DNA of 6,243 bases from Proteobacteria bacterium UBA1847 (GTDB taxonomy: Bacteria > Pseudomonadota > Gammaproteobacteria > Steroidobacterales > Woeseiaceae): positions 1 through 6,243 of the forward strand of contig DDIP01000459.1 of NCBI GenBank assembly GCA_002338605.1, written 5' to 3'. The notes under the pieces were generated by a model. That model did not search any database. It saw only the letters and a program-made list of their open reading frames with translations, and was not told where the DNA came from. The translations under genes were made by a program, and so were the position numbers. This document shows positions 1-5,314 of the stretch, in pieces. The stretch's first letter is position 1. The number at the start of each line of letters is the position of its first letter.

Positions 1-120
1 GGCACCGGAATCCTGGGAATCGATGGCACTGGTGTTGCCGGAATCGACGGTACTGGGACACTAGGCATCGATGGAACTGGCGTTCTCGGCATCGACGGGA
101 CTGGCGTGGCCGGAATCGAC
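1..120 (+). repeat. Five tandem 24-bp repeats encoding GTGxxGID
   Basis: Five in-frame 24-base units start at 1, 25, 49, 73 and 97. The variable residue pairs are IL, VA, TL, VL and VA, while G, T, G, G, I and D are fixed. The fixed residues are written with different synonymous codons: the first glycine uses GGC, GGC, GGT, GGA and GGG, and the aspartate alternates GAT and GAC. The DNA copies have therefore drifted while the peptide has been kept. A degenerate sixth unit (GAV...) ends the array. More copies may lie upstream of the window. Confidence 0.9.
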
Positions 121-531
121 GGCGCCGTGATAATCCTAGCCGGCCCGGTCGACTCCATCGATCGAGACACAGGCGTATTCCGTTCTCTCGGCCAGGCAGT
201 CATGGCATCGCAGAACATGCTGTCTCGAATGCAGGTAGGTGACTTCGTTGCCGTACACGGCACAGTAATTTCGGATGGCTGGTACTACGCGGATAATGTC
301 AATGTGACAGGGCAGCAGTACGTACCTGGTGCGACCGCGGTATTTGTATCCGGATTGATATCGTCAGTGGATCGTATGCAGGGCACTGCCCGGATGGGTG
401 GGCTGACAATCGATTACACACCAAGCCTCGGCAGCAGCGATGCACCGTCAAATGGTATGTGGAGTTTCTACGGTACTCGACCGTCGATTGATGGTGCGAT
501 GATTTCGGACAGGGCGCAGGGCGCCAGATAA
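1..531 (+). CDS. Octapeptide-repeat protein with DUF5666-like modules, 5' end missing
   Basis: The reading frame is open from the first base to a TAA at 529-531, giving the last 176 residues of a protein that begins outside the window; the internal GTG at 106 is only a codon inside the repeats. Residues 1-40 are five copies of GTGxxGID. Residues about 46-105 and 110-145 look like two small beta-rich modules: each has a 'G-x-V/I-x-S-(I/V)-D-R' opening, and the first continues with 'VGDFVAVHGTV' and 'ADNVNV'. This resembles the DUF5666-type OB-like fold of secreted proteins, though I judge it by eye. No catalytic motif, cysteine, transmembrane helix or anchor is visible. A secreted or surface location is inferred from composition only. 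It is followed by a structured 3' UTR and an intrinsic terminator at 619-647, so it is probably the last gene of its transcript. Function unknown; confidence is high that it is coding, low on family. Confidence 0.75.
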   Translation, partial: GTGILGIDGTGVAGIDGTGTLGIDGTGVLGIDGTGVAGIDGAVIILAGPVDSIDRDTGVFRSLGQAVMASQNMLSRMQVGDFVAVHGTVISDGWYYADNVNVTGQQYVPGATAVFVSGLISSVDRMQGTARMGGLTIDYTPSLGSSDAPSNGMWSFYGTRPSIDGAMISDRAQGAR

Positions 532-540
532 GCGAATCGT

Positions 541-608
541 CTGAAAGGACGGACGGTAAAGACTTCGCTCGTCTGAGGCCTACGGCCAGGAATGGCTTGT
601 CCTTTCGG
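541..608 (+). other. Structured 3' UTR element, long inverted repeat with inner hairpins
   Basis: An 8-base perfect inverted repeat (543-550 with 599-606) extends to 10 pairs at 541-550/599-608 with one G.U-type pair. Inside are a weak stem at 560-563/571-574 and a 5-pair stem at 584-588/593-597 (one wobble) closed by a GGAA loop, which fits the GNRA tetraloop pattern. Together these would form a three-way junction. It lies 9 bases after the stop codon of the repeat protein and 10 bases before its terminator, so it would be in the 3' UTR of that mRNA or in a short RNA released from it. It matches no riboswitch that I recognise. Strand is chosen from the downstream terminator. Confidence 0.4.
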
Positions 609-618
609 ATATCTATGG

Positions 619-647
619 AAAAGGCCACTTCGGTGGCCTTTTTCTTT
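619..647 (+). terminator. Rho-independent terminator of the repeat-protein gene
   Basis: A perfect stem aaggccac/gtggcctt (621-628/633-640), extended by A-T pairs at 619-620/641-642, is closed by a TTCG tetraloop and followed by TTTCTTT. UUCG-type loops are typical of strong terminators. The run on the opposite strand is only four T, so termination is mainly of rightward transcripts, with some bidirectional activity possible. Confidence 0.85.
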
Positions 648-667
648 GCCCGGGTTTTTCAGGCCAT

Positions 668-694
668 AAAAAAAGTCGGCGTCCCTGCCGACTT
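668..694 (-). terminator. Rho-independent terminator facing left, ends the candidate small RNA
   Basis: The stem aagtcggc/gccgactt (673-680/687-694) has a six-base loop. On the (-) strand it is followed by a run of T (bases 674 to 668). The (+) side ends in TAGTTCTC, a poor U-tract, so the terminator acts on leftward transcription. The parvulin operon already has its own terminator at 829-857, so this second one implies a separate transcript starting between them. Confidence 0.8.
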
Positions 695-766
695 AGTTCT
701 CGTATCAACCTGTGAAGGAGATGCGAGGGTTGGAGGAGCCATCCCCGAGCGATTAGGAATGACTCG
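668..766 (-). ncRNA. Candidate CRP-dependent small RNA, about 99 nt
   Basis: Inferred from a promoter-like arrangement upstream (773-815) and a strong intrinsic terminator at its end. Start is predicted at about 766 (764-767 possible) and end at about 668. Read on the (-) strand it folds by eye into three hairpins plus the terminator. The first pairs 767-764 with 752-749, with UUCCU in its loop. The second pairs 745-739 with 733-727, GGG-A-UGG against CCA-A-CCC with one A.A mismatch, and presents the loop CUCCU. The third pairs 725-720 with 706-701 with one mismatch, with UCCUU in its loop. CCU-rich loops can pair with ribosome binding sites; E. coli CyaR, which is CRP-activated, and the C-rich-loop RNAs of other proteobacteria are known precedents. 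No convincing protein is encoded in either direction. I do not recognise an Rfam family. Strand rests on promoter and terminator orientation. Confidence 0.55.
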
Positions 767-772
767 CGAGCA

Positions 773-815
773 ATACTAGGTTCGTTGAACACAAGCGTGT
801 GTGACCAGCTTCACA
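773..815 (-). promoter_or_regulatory. Class II CRP/Vfr/Clp-type promoter for the small RNA
   Basis: Positions 800-815 read TGTGA-CCAGCT-TCACA, a perfect match to both half-sites of the CRP consensus with the correct six-base centre. On the (-) strand, 21 bases later, comes TAGTAT (778-773), a 4/6 match to the -10 consensus. With a start at 766 the site is centred at -41.5, the class II position, and the bases where a -35 box would be (801-796, CACACG) do not match it, as is usual for CRP-dependent promoters. Site, -10 and terminator fall in the right order with the right spacing. CRP orthologues such as Vfr and Clp recognise much the same sequence. Confidence 0.55.
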
Positions 816-828
816 ATTCGATGTGCAG

Positions 829-857
829 AAAAAAAAAGGGCGCCATTAGGCGCCCTT
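829..857 (-). terminator. Rho-independent terminator of the yciB-yciI-bolA-parvulin operon
   Basis: The stem gggcgcc/ggcgccc (838-844/849-855), extendable by two A-T pairs, has a four-base loop. On the (-) strand it is followed by a run of T (837 to 829). It lies 37 bases after the parvulin stop codon. The rightward side has only TTAG and would be weak. Confidence 0.9.
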
Positions 858-893
858 AGCTGAACAAGAATCAATGATTAAGTTAAGTCAGAT

Positions 894-1691
894 TCACTTC
901 TCATCTTTTGCTCGCAGATTGCGCACAAATTCCAGAAATTTTTCCTGCGACACGCGTTGCACGATGACATCACGAACGCTCTCAAGCGGTGGTGGTGTGC
1001 TCTCGCGAGATTCTTCCCGAAGGATGACATGCCAGCCGAATTGCGTCTGAACCGGCGCCTGGGTGATTCCCCCGTCTTCCAATGCAACAACGGCATCGGA
1101 GAAAGCCTTAACCATTGCATTTGCCGGAAACCATCCAAGGTCGCCGCCCGACGGACCGGAAGGTCCGGTTGAATGTTCCTTTGCAAGTTCCGAGAATTCC
1201 GCGCCGTCTTGAAGTTGCTTGATCAGTGACAGCGCCTCTCCCTGCGAGTCAACGAGAATATGGCGCGCCTTGTACTCCAGAGGAGGAGCGAGCAAGACTT
1301 GCTCCTGATAGGTATCGAAGATTTCCTGATCGCTAGGCTGGTTTTTCGCCAGATAATCGGTGGCAAACGCATTGAATAGAATCGCTCGACGCTGAAGATC
1401 GAGCTGTGCCGCGAGCCGAGGTTCTTTGCCCATTTCGATTGCCGCGGGCAGGTCTGTCACAGCGTAAATATTGGCCAGTTCATCTACAGCAGCGGCGCGT
1501 TCCGTCGGTGTCGCCTGGCTCGCTGGTTTCTGACTGCGAGATTCAAGCAATACGTCGATGACCTCATCGCTGACGCCCGCTGGAACGGAACTCTGAGCGA
1601 GTGTTGCAGCCGATCCCAGCAGCGCCATCGCGCCGACCGTTGCAGCGACAAGCCTAGCTCCAATCGAATTGGAACGGAAAGAGAAAATCAT
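894..1691 (-). CDS. Secreted parvulin-type peptidyl-prolyl cis-trans isomerase (PpiC domain)
   Basis: A 265-residue protein. Residues 1-32 form a Sec signal peptide: positive start with several arginines, hydrophobic core (about 13-27), and a likely cleavage after TLA before QSS. A helical chaperone-like segment (about 36-130) is followed by the PpiC rotamase domain (about 139-227), marked by 'YKARHILV', 'FSELAKEHSTGPSG', 'GGDLGWF', 'MVKAF' and 'FGWHVI'. It is expected to isomerise peptidyl-proline bonds and assist folding in the periplasm, like PpiC/SurA-type chaperones; with one rotamase domain it is not SurA itself. I chose the ATG at 1691 because AAAGGA lies seven bases upstream and the signal peptide begins there; the frame is open 29 residues further, to an ATG at 1778 inside bolA. 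Last gene of the operon, 52 bases after bolA, with a terminator just downstream. Confidence 0.9.
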   Translation of the reverse strand: MIFSFRSNSIGARLVAATVGAMALLGSAATLAQSSVPAGVSDEVIDVLLESRSQKPASQATPTERAAAVDELANIYAVTDLPAAIEMGKEPRLAAQLDLQRRAILFNAFATDYLAKNQPSDQEIFDTYQEQVLLAPPLEYKARHILVDSQGEALSLIKQLQDGAEFSELAKEHSTGPSGPSGGDLGWFPANAMVKAFSDAVVALEDGGITQAPVQTQFGWHVILREESRESTPPPLESVRDVIVQRVSQEKFLEFVRNLRAKDEK

Positions 1692-1698
1692 AGTGCAG

Positions 1699-1704
1699 TC
1701 CTTT
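1699..1704 (-). promoter_or_regulatory. Ribosome binding site fixing the parvulin start
   Basis: AAAGGA on the (-) strand, seven bases before the ATG at 1691. It decides against the longer in-frame start at 1778, which would lie inside bolA and put a poor leader before the signal peptide. Confidence 0.8.
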
Positions 1705-1743
1705 AATAACGATGGTGCGAAAAGTAGTGGATTAAACAAGAGA

Positions 1744-2025
1744 CTAAATAGAAATATCTTTTGCGGCGGCGGAAGCACGAATACTCAATGCATGAATATC
1801 TGTTTCCATCATTGAGCCCAACGCATCGTAGATCAGGCGATGGCATTCGATTCGCGTCAGGCCCGCAAATTGATCGGCGACAATTACGACTTCAAAATGG
1901 CCACGACCGTCCCGTGCGCCGGCGTGGCCAGCATGCAAATGGCTTTGGTCTTTAACCAGCAGGTCATCTGGCGAGAACGCGTCGGTTAAAATCGACCGTA
2001 TCCTCGGAACTCGATCAGCAGTCAA
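1744..2025 (-). CDS. bolA: BolA family protein
   Basis: Ninety-three residues covering the whole BolA fold. The family's loop with conserved histidine and glycine appears as '[13 protein letters not shown]', followed by the strand '[13 protein letters not shown]', the helix '[12 protein letters not shown]' and the C-terminal 'DIHALSI'. BolA proteins bind monothiol glutaredoxins around a shared [2Fe-2S] cluster and act in iron-sulfur handling; some also bind DNA. The start is a TTG at 2025, overlapping the yciI stop as TTGA; no ATG or GTG lies in frame before residue 72, and no strong ribosome binding site is seen, so translation is probably coupled to yciI. BolA next to a PpiC parvulin and yciB is a common gammaproteobacterial arrangement. 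Which BolA subgroup (BolA or IbaG-like) it belongs to is not certain from sequence alone. Confidence 0.9.
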   Translation of the reverse strand: MTADRVPRIRSILTDAFSPDDLLVKDQSHLHAGHAGARDGRGHFEVVIVADQFAGLTRIECHRLIYDALGSMMETDIHALSIRASAAAKDISI

Positions 2026-2321
2026 GGCAACACCCGAATGAATGGTTTGACAGTAATCTTCTCGTACACACCGCGCTCAACATAGGGGTCCGCATCGGCC
2101 CACGCCTTCGCATCGTCCAGTGAATCAAATTCGACGATGACCAGGCTACCCGTGAAACCGGCGCTGCCGGGATCTGGTGAATCAACTGCCGGATGGGGTC
2201 CCGCAATTAGTAGTCGACCTTCGTTGCACATGGCTTTGAGTCGCGCAACATGGTCCGGGCGAGCGGCAAGTCGTTTTTCCAGGGAGTCTTCGTAGTCTTC
2301 ACTAATAATTGCGTACCACAT
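2022..2321 (-). CDS. yciI: YciI family protein
   Basis: Ninety-nine residues, nearly the length of E. coli YciI and alike along the whole chain: '[20 protein letters not shown]', 'RPDHVARLK', 'EGRLLIAGP', '[13 protein letters not shown]', '[11 protein letters not shown]', 'GVYE' and 'VKPF' are all recognisable family blocks. YciI has a ferredoxin-like (dimeric alpha-beta barrel) fold; conserved histidine and aspartate residues have suggested an enzyme, but its reaction is not established. The ATG at 2321 shares its A with the TAA of yciB (TAATG), and the stop overlaps the start of bolA, so three genes are translationally coupled. In E. coli yciI and yciB flank tonB, so their association is older than this operon. 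Confidence 0.93.
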   Translation of the reverse strand: MWYAIISEDYEDSLEKRLAARPDHVARLKAMCNEGRLLIAGPHPAVDSPDPGSAGFTGSLVIVEFDSLDDAKAWADADPYVERGVYEKITVKPFIRVLP

Positions 2322-2893
2322 TAATTTGGTTCCTTTTCGTCTTCATCAGCATCGTCACCGATTATGCCCGCGACCCAGAATGTCTGTACAAGCATGAACA
2401 CGAACGTAATGCCCATTAGCCCGAACACCTTGAACTTGACCCAGGTCGCCTGCTCGAAATTATAGGCGACATAGATATTCAGGAATCCGACGGCCACGAA
2501 AAATACGACCCAGATCAGGTTGAGCCGGTTCCACTGTGCTGCCGTTATGTTCTCCAGCCTCAATCCATCGACGAGCCCAAAAAAACGCCGTACAAGCGGC
2601 GTATCGCCGATAAACTGGCTGGCAAGGAAGGCTATGGCGACGACCCAGTAGAACGCCGTCGGTTTCCAGTAGAGAAATAATGGGTTCCGAAAGTATAGCG
2701 TTAATCCACCGGCAACCAGCAGAAATACCGTCGACCAGAAGTACATCCTGTCCAACGTCCGGGTGCGGGCGTATTTAATGAGCAATCCGATCGGCATCGC
2801 AATCATCAGTACGATAATCGCCGCGTAGATCCCTTTGTACAGAAAGGCACCGAGAAACAGGATTAGCGGCAGGAACTCAAATAAAAGACTCAT
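2321..2893 (-). CDS. yciB: Inner membrane protein YciB (septation protein A family)
   Basis: A 190-residue polytopic membrane protein similar to E. coli YciB (179 residues). About six hydrophobic segments are visible (near 3-19, 22-42, 50-68, 76-95, 124-145, 152-177). Family signatures include 'FLPLILF', 'GGLTLYF', '[11 protein letters not shown]', '[13 protein letters not shown]', 'LNIYVA' and 'WVKFKVFG'. An acidic tail (DDADEDEKE) ends the protein. YciB was first linked to septation in Shigella and in E. coli has been connected to cell-envelope and division proteins; its exact role is unsettled. The frame is open much further upstream, but the ATG at 2893 matches the family start, and the extra sequence lies inside yciO on the opposite strand. 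First gene of the (-) operon; only a weak ribosome binding site (GAAG) is seen. Confidence 0.93.
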   Translation of the reverse strand: MSLLFEFLPLILFLGAFLYKGIYAAIIVLMIAMPIGLLIKYARTRTLDRMYFWSTVFLLVAGGLTLYFRNPLFLYWKPTAFYWVVAIAFLASQFIGDTPLVRRFFGLVDGLRLENITAAQWNRLNLIWVVFFVAVGFLNIYVAYNFEQATWVKFKVFGLMGITFVFMLVQTFWVAGIIGDDADEDEKEPN

Positions 2894-2925
2894 TGGGCGT
2901 CTTCGGCCTGGCAGATCGGTCGCGC

Positions 2926-2931
2926 ATAATA
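2926..2931 (-). promoter_or_regulatory. Possible -10 box for the yciB operon
   Basis: TATTAT on the (-) strand (5/6 to consensus) would start transcription near 2919 and leave a leader of about 26 bases before yciB. No -35 match is found at 16 to 18 bases upstream, so this is tentative. It lies in the 87-base gap between the divergent yciB and yciO genes. Confidence 0.3.
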
Positions 2932-2968
2932 GCGTATTGTGGGGGTATCCGCGACGCGATCGCTCGCC

Positions 2969-2974
2969 TACAAT
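2969..2974 (+). promoter_or_regulatory. Possible -10 box for yciO, implying a leaderless mRNA
   Basis: TACAAT (5/6 to consensus) ends seven bases before the GTG start of yciO, so transcription would begin at or next to the start codon. No -35 match or extended -10 is visible. Confidence 0.3.
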
Positions 2975-2980
2975 CCGCGC

Positions 2981-3601
2981 GTGGCAAAACTCATCGAAAT
3001 TCATCCCGAAGACCCGCAGGTACGGCGTATCGCCATGGTCGTTCGGTATATTCAAAGCGGCGCTCTTATCGCTTATCCGACCGATTCTAGCTATGCCTTT
3101 GGTTGCCAAATCGGTAACAAGAAGGCGATTGACCGAATTCGACGAATTCGCCGCACCGACAAGCACCACAATTTCACGCTGGTTTGTGCGGATCTCTCGG
3201 AAATCAGCGTCTACGCCCGCGTCGACAATTGGGCCTACAGGCTTATTAAGTCCCTGACACCGGGACCCTATACCTTTATCCTCCCGGCGACGCGCGAAGT
3301 ACCAAAAATGCTGCAAAACCCCCGGCGGCGGACGATTGGGCTCCGGGTTCCCGAGCATCGGTTGGTACACGCTATTCTTGAGGCGCTCGGCGAGCCAATC
3401 ATGAGTTCAACGCTAACGCTGCCCGGCGACGACTTGCCGCTGACTGATCCTCAGGTGATCGAGGAGCGGATCGGAACTCAGATCGAGGCAATCATCGATT
3501 CCGGGCCAACCGGGCTTGAGCCGACGTCAGTTCTTGACCTGTCGAGCGGTTCGGTCGAGGTTTTGCGGGTGGGTCGTGGCGATGTCAGCCAGTTCACCTG
3601 A
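2981..3601 (+). CDS. yciO: YciO, Sua5/YrdC family threonylcarbamoyl-AMP-type protein
   Basis: With the GTG at 2981 the protein is 206 residues, the same as E. coli YciO, and starts 'MAKLIEIHPEDPQ' like its relatives ('IHPDNPQ'). An in-frame ATG at 2939 would add 14 residues with no family match. Blocks include 'GALIAYPTDSSYAFGC' (26-42), 'RIRRIRR...HNFTLVC' (52-69), 'TPGPYTFIL' (93-101), 'RRRTIGLRVP' (115-124), 'EALGEPIMSSTLTLPG' (134-149) and a C-terminal 'EVLRVGRGDV'. The family binds ATP, threonine and bicarbonate to make threonylcarbamoyl-adenylate for tRNA t6A. The YciO branch lacks the SxN element of YrdC/Sua5 (here SSTLTLPG) and does not simply replace YrdC in E. coli, so its true job is uncertain. 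No ribosome binding site precedes the GTG. It lies upstream of scpA on the same strand, 67 bases apart, divergent from yciB. Confidence 0.92.
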   Translation: MAKLIEIHPEDPQVRRIAMVVRYIQSGALIAYPTDSSYAFGCQIGNKKAIDRIRRIRRTDKHHNFTLVCADLSEISVYARVDNWAYRLIKSLTPGPYTFILPATREVPKMLQNPRRRTIGLRVPEHRLVHAILEALGEPIMSSTLTLPGDDLPLTDPQVIEERIGTQIEAIIDSGPTGLEPTSVLDLSSGSVEVLRVGRGDVSQFT

Positions 3602-3622
3602 TCGCCTGGATATACGATAGAA
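3593..3622 (+). promoter_or_regulatory. Candidate promoter of scpA-scpB-rluB
   Basis: TTCACC (3593-3598, 4/6 to the -35 consensus) and TAGAAT (3617-3622, 5/6 to the -10 consensus) are 18 bases apart, at the very end of yciO and into the gap. A start near 3629 would give a leader of about 40 bases containing the hairpin at 3633-3652. Read-through from yciO remains possible since no terminator lies between. Confidence 0.4.
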
Positions 3623-3632
3623 TGCGCCGATA

Positions 3633-3652
3633 TGCGCCGGATTCACGGCGCA
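3633..3652 (+). other. Hairpin in the scpA leader
   Basis: A perfect 7-base stem tgcgccg/cggcgca with a six-base loop ends 16 bases before the scpA ATG. The left arm has an exact second copy at 3623-3629, so two alternative pairings with the same right arm are possible. There is no T-run, so it is not a terminator. It may influence scpA translation or be an operator; neither can be told from sequence. Confidence 0.45.
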
Positions 3653-3668
3653 AATCGCCGGAATTCGC

Positions 3669-4562
3669 ATGAAGCCTGAACTGAAAGTCCTGAAACCTGA
3701 AGACGCCCCAAAACCTCCTCAGGACGAAAAACAATCGCCCGCACAATCTGAAATGCCTTTCGCAGTGGTTGACGGCGAGCCGCTCACGACCCTGCCGCAA
3801 GACCTCTATATTCCACCGTACGCATTGCAGGTTTTCCTTGAAGCATTCGAAGGGCCACTGGATCTGCTGCTGTACCTGATTCGCCGTCAGAACATCGACA
3901 TACTGGATATTCCGATTGCTGAGATCACCAAGCAGTACGTCCAGTACATCGAAATCATGAAAGAAATGCAGCTCGAGCTGGCCGGCGAATACTTGCTGAT
4001 GGCTGCCATGCTGGCCGAAATCAAATCCCGGATGCTGCTACCGCGCCCTGAGGCTGAAGAGGACGAGGAGGCAGACCCGCGCGCCGAGTTGGTCCGGCGG
4101 TTACAGGAGTACGAGCGGTTCAAGAAAGCTGCCGAAGATATCAGCGAGTTGCCGCGTCTCGAGCGGGATGTGTTTATTGCGACTGCGGACGCACCAGATC
4201 GCAAAGTCACAACCAAGTTACCTGACGTAACAATGAAAGAATTGCTGCTCGCATTTCACGATGTGCTAAAGCGTGCAGAAATGTTCTCCAACCTGCACAT
4301 GCAACGCGAGCCATTGTCGGTTCGACAACGTATGAGCGAAATCTTATCGCGCATCAAATCAAGCACCTTCACCGACTTTTCCGACCTGTTTGATCCCGAA
4401 GAAGGCCGCATGGGTGTCGCCGTCACGTTTATAGCAATTCTGGAACTCCTGAAAGAATCGGTTATCGAAGTGGTGCAAGCGGATATCTATCAACCCCTAC
4501 ACATTCGGGCCGCATCGTCGGTGCGTTTGGTTAGTGACGAAGGTTCGAAAGAAGACGAGTAA
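3669..4562 (+). CDS. scpA: Segregation and condensation protein A (kleisin)
   Basis: A 297-residue ScpA. After a proline- and charge-rich leader (1-50) comes the conserved N-terminal domain: 'FLEAFEGPLDLLLYLIRRQNIDILDIPIAEIT' occupies about 56-87, followed by 'LAGEYLLMAAMLAEIKSRMLLP'. An acidic linker (EEDEEADPR) leads to a middle helical region, and the C-terminal winged helix includes 'FSDLFDPEEGRMGVAVTFIAILELLKE'. ScpA is the kleisin that bridges the heads of the SMC dimer and recruits ScpB, forming the SMC-ScpAB complex that compacts and segregates the chromosome. The ATG at 3669 follows GGAA at 3660-3663; a later in-frame ATG at 3753 has no ribosome binding site. The N-terminal extension before the kleisin core is variable in the family. 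Its TAA shares a base with the scpB ATG (TAATG). Confidence 0.95.
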   Translation: MKPELKVLKPEDAPKPPQDEKQSPAQSEMPFAVVDGEPLTTLPQDLYIPPYALQVFLEAFEGPLDLLLYLIRRQNIDILDIPIAEITKQYVQYIEIMKEMQLELAGEYLLMAAMLAEIKSRMLLPRPEAEEDEEADPRAELVRRLQEYERFKKAAEDISELPRLERDVFIATADAPDRKVTTKLPDVTMKELLLAFHDVLKRAEMFSNLHMQREPLSVRQRMSEILSRIKSSTFTDFSDLFDPEEGRMGVAVTFIAILELLKESVIEVVQADIYQPLHIRAASSVRLVSDEGSKEDE

Positions 4563-5314
4563 TGGACGAAACTGAAATCAAATATTTTCTCGAGGCCGCG
4601 TTGCTGGCCGCGGGACGACCGCTAAACATCGACCAGCTGCAGGGCTTGTTCGACGGCAGAATGGCGCCTGAGAAATCCGAAATACGCAGAGCAATTGAAT
4701 CGCTGAACGAGGAATACGAAGCGCGAGGAATTGTAGTCTCCGAGGTTGCCTCGGGATATCGGATGCAGGTGAAGTCATCAATGGCCGATCGCCTGCAGAA
4801 ACTATGGGAGGAGCGTCCACCGCGATACTCGCGAGCATTGTTCGAGACGCTGGCCCTGATCGCCTATCGGCAGCCAATCACACGTGGCGAAATCGAAGAG
4901 ATTCGGGGCGTCGCAGTTAGCAGCAACATCACGCGCCAGTTACTCGAACGCGAGTGGGTGCGCGTCGTAGGGCATCGCGATGTCCCGGGCCGCCCAGCCA
5001 TGTTTGGCACAACCAAGGGCTTCCTGGACTACTTCGGTCTCAAGAAACTTGACGACCTGCCGCCACTTGCAGACCTGTCCGACTGGGAGAGTCTCCGGGT
5101 GCAGTTGAATCTTCCCGAAGTCGAGGGTCAGGATGGGTCCGACGATATCGAGCAGTTTATCGAAGAAGCCGCCGAGGCTGCTGACGACGCTGAATCCGCC
5201 GTCGACGACGAAGAACACGCCCCGCCCAGCGAACTGCCCGTTCTGTATCCGGAAGGCAGCGACGACGACGTCGAGGAACTCGCTGTTTCCGAGTGGCCTC
5301 AACCGGTTGGCTGA
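4562..5314 (+). CDS. scpB: Segregation and condensation protein B
   Basis: A 250-residue ScpB with two winged-helix domains (about 1-80 and 88-165). Typical blocks are '[11 protein letters not shown]', '[16 protein letters not shown]', '[34 protein letters not shown]'-like sequence at about 90-122, '[27 protein letters not shown]' at 143-169. From about 186 the protein becomes a long acidic, low-complexity tail rich in D, E and A that is likely disordered. ScpB dimers bind the ScpA kleisin and regulate SMC complex activity. It overlaps scpA by one base and its last eight bases overlap the start of rluB, so the three genes are translationally coupled. Presence of scpAB indicates an SMC-type condensin in this organism. 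Confidence 0.95.
   Translation: MDETEIKYFLEAALLAAGRPLNIDQLQGLFDGRMAPEKSEIRRAIESLNEEYEARGIVVSEVASGYRMQVKSSMADRLQKLWEERPPRYSRALFETLALIAYRQPITRGEIEEIRGVAVSSNITRQLLEREWVRVVGHRDVPGRPAMFGTTKGFLDYFGLKKLDDLPPLADLSDWESLRVQLNLPEVEGQDGSDDIEQFIEEAAEAADDAESAVDDEEHAPPSELPVLYPEGSDDDVEELAVSEWPQPVG

Noticed and set aside
701..767. A CsrB/RsmZ-type RNA on the (+) strand, since the same loops read AGGAA, AGGAG and AAGGA there
   Set aside because: GGA loops would fit CsrA-binding RNAs, but both flanking terminators have their T-runs on the (-) strand and no promoter or terminator of the right orientation is seen for the (+) strand. Strand-specific RNA-seq would settle it.
597..779. A 60-codon (+) reading frame across the intergenic region
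   Set aside because: It runs through two intrinsic terminator stems, has no ribosome binding site, resembles no family I know and lies antisense to the small RNA candidate. It is probably fortuitous, though its second half reads passably as protein.
695..790. A tRNA gene in the intergenic region
   Set aside because: Neither strand gives a cloverleaf with a TTCGANTC arm and acceptor stem of the right size.
1692..1778. Longer parvulin start at 1778
   Set aside because: It would place 29 residues before the signal peptide, begin inside bolA and ignore the good AAAGGA site before the ATG at 1691.
2835..3257. A 140-codon (+) frame overlapping yciB and yciO
   Set aside because: It is arginine- and serine-rich shadow sequence; yciO in another frame matches its family end to end.
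2894..3370. N-terminal extension of yciB to 349 residues
   Set aside because: The added part is antisense to yciO, does not look like membrane protein, and the family begins at the ATG at 2893.
5133..5306. N-terminal extension of rluB upstream of the TTG
   Set aside because: It is the out-of-frame shadow of the acidic tail of scpB (proline, threonine, serine and arginine rich) and precedes the S4 domain start found in all relatives.
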